Positions 6,896-7,905 of a DNA stretch of 7,905 bases are shown one piece after another. The notes beneath the pieces were generated by a model, which was given only the letters and a program-made list of their open reading frames with translations, did not search any database and was not told the DNA's origin. The translations under genes and the position numbers were made by a program. The stretch covers positions 1 to 7,905 of the forward strand of contig RGRP01000032.1 in NCBI GenBank assembly GCA_010021145.1. The letters are read 5' to 3'. Source of the DNA: Candidatus Fonsibacter lacus (GTDB lineage: Bacteria > Pseudomonadota > Alphaproteobacteria > Pelagibacterales > Pelagibacteraceae). Within the stretch, counting starts at the first letter, position 1. Each line of letters begins with the position of its first letter.

Positions 6896-7882
6896 ATGAG
6901 AAAAAAAATATCACTTATAGGATCAGGACAAATTGGTGGAACACTAGCTCATTTAGTTTCTTTAAAAGAATTAGGAGACGTAGTTATTTTTGATATTGCT
7001 GCAGGTCTTCCAGAAGGCAAATCTTTAGATATTGCTCAATCAGGTGCCGTTGAACGTTTTAATGCAAATCTTAAAGGCACAACAAATTATGCTGATATTG
7101 CAAATTCAGATGTAATTATTGTAACTGCAGGCGTTCCAAGAAAAGAAGGAATGAGCAGAGATGATCTTTTAGGAATTAATTCAAAAGTTATGAAACAAGT
7201 TGGTGAAGGAATTAAAAAGTACTCTCCAAATGCTTTTGTAATTTGTATCACTAATCCTTTAGATGTAATGGTTTTGGCATTACAAAAATACTCCGGGTTG
7301 CCTGCTGAAAAAGTAGTCGGAATGGCAGGAGTTTTAGACTCTTCTCGTTTTAGATTGTTCTTATCTGAAGAATTTAAAGTTTCTATAGAAGATGTAACGG
7401 CTTTTGTTTTAGGAGGTCATGGAGACACAATGGTTCCACTTGCTAGGTACTCAACAGTTGCAGGAATACCTATACCAGATTTAATAGATATGAATTGGTC
7501 GACTAAAGAAAGAATAGATAAAATTATACAAAGAACTCGAGACGGAGGAGCTGAAATAGTAAAATTATTAAAAACAGGTTCTGCTTATTATGCCCCTGCA
7601 AGTTCAGCCATTGAAATGGCAGAGGCTTTTTTAAAAGATAAAAAGAAAATTTTACCATGCGCCGTTTATTTAGATGGTGAATATGGGGTTGATGATCTTT
7701 ATGTGGGGGTTCCAGTTGTAATTGGCGCAAAAGGAGTTGAGAAAATTATTGAAATCAAATTTAATCCTCAAGAAAAAGAAATGTTTTTAAAATCTGTTGA
7801 TTCAGTTAAAAAATTAACTCAAGATCTTTTTAAGCTTGATCCAGAAGTTGCAAAAATTAAAACGATTAAGCCAAAGTACTAA
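6896..7882 (+). CDS. mdh: Malate dehydrogenase, LDH-like type
   Basis: Oxidises malate to oxaloacetate with NAD in the TCA cycle; cytoplasmic. The 328-residue protein begins with the NAD-binding motif LIGSGQIGG (7-15), and Asp33 in IFDI marks NAD preference. Substrate residues are Arg82 and Arg88 in VPRKEGMSRDDLL, and Arg151. Arg82 is the position that separates malate from lactate dehydrogenases. Asn120 is in ITNPLDVM, and Asp148 with His175 (GGHGD) forms the proton relay. This places it in the LDH-like malate dehydrogenase group typical of alphaproteobacteria rather than the E. coli type. It starts 4 bases after mmsA and ends 6 bases before sucC, so the three are probably one transcription unit. 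The C-terminus after about residue 312 (LDPEVAKIKTIKPKY) looks slightly longer than the roughly 320-residue family norm. Confidence 0.97.
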   Translation: MRKKISLIGSGQIGGTLAHLVSLKELGDVVIFDIAAGLPEGKSLDIAQSGAVERFNANLKGTTNYADIANSDVIIVTAGVPRKEGMSRDDLLGINSKVMKQVGEGIKKYSPNAFVICITNPLDVMVLALQKYSGLPAEKVVGMAGVLDSSRFRLFLSEEFKVSIEDVTAFVLGGHGDTMVPLARYSTVAGIPIPDLIDMNWSTKERIDKIIQRTRDGGAEIVKLLKTGSAYYAPASSAIEMAEAFLKDKKKILPCAVYLDGEYGVDDLYVGVPVVIGAKGVEKIIEIKFNPQEKEMFLKSVDSVKKLTQDLFKLDPEVAKIKTIKPKY

Positions 7883-7888
7883 CTTTTC

Positions 7889-7905
7889 ATGAATATTCAC
7901 GAACA
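7889..7905 (+). CDS. sucC: Succinyl-CoA synthetase beta subunit, first codons only
   Basis: Only 17 bases are present, reading M-N-I-H-E and then a CA that begins a His or Gln codon. MNIHE followed by a residue such as Y, H or Q is the standard start of SucC, the ADP/GDP-forming succinyl-CoA synthetase beta subunit, and mdh-sucC is a well-known gene order in alphaproteobacteria. The ATG lies 6 bases after the mdh stop, without a Shine-Dalgarno site. The call rests on five residues plus context, so it is likely but not proven; the remainder lies beyond the window. Confidence 0.82.

Noticed and set aside
7524..7730. 68-codon minus-strand ORF inside mdh
   Set aside because: Antisense of mdh with low-complexity, Leu/Gln/His-rich translation; no evidence of a real protein.

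Overview
This window is a compact stretch of core metabolism from an AT-rich bacterium, most likely an alphaproteobacterium of the SAR11/Pelagibacterales type. The reasons are the low G+C (about one third by eye), arginine codons dominated by AGA and leucine codons by TTA, stop/start overlaps or gaps of a few bases between genes, alphaproteobacterial/mitochondrial-type SdhA and SdhB, and an LDH-like malate dehydrogenase followed directly by sucC. The taxonomic call is inferred from style and gene order; no marker gene such as rRNA is present.

All genes are on the + strand. Positions 1-1040 hold the 3' part of leuB (leucine biosynthesis; its start lies upstream of the window). It overlaps by one base with asd (1040-2053, aspartate-semialdehyde dehydrogenase). 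After 9 bases comes the succinate dehydrogenase (complex II) operon: sdhC (2063-2434), sdhD (2431-2766), sdhA (2763-4544) and sdhB (4544-5335). Each gene in it overlaps the next by 1 or 4 bases. The only real intergenic space (5336-5394, 59 bases) holds a good sigma70-type promoter candidate. It would drive mmsA (5395-6891, CoA-acylating methylmalonate/malonate-semialdehyde dehydrogenase), mdh (6896-7882, malate dehydrogenase) and the first codons of sucC (7889 to the window end, succinyl-CoA synthetase beta subunit).

Functionally, sucC, sdhCDAB and mdh cover the succinyl-CoA to succinate, succinate to fumarate and malate to oxaloacetate steps of the TCA cycle. mmsA feeds in propionyl-CoA or acetyl-CoA from semialdehydes. 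leuB and asd are amino-acid biosynthesis enzymes placed upstream, possibly on the same transcript as sdh.

I looked for an undescribed system and did not find one. Every stretch is explained by well-known housekeeping families with intact catalytic residues. There are no mobile elements, CRISPR repeats, RNA genes or orphan ORFs that I can support. The points worth a second look are small: the promoter placed so close to the mmsA start that the mRNA would be almost leaderless, the general lack of Shine-Dalgarno sites, the placement of mmsA inside the TCA cluster, and some substitutions in Asd.
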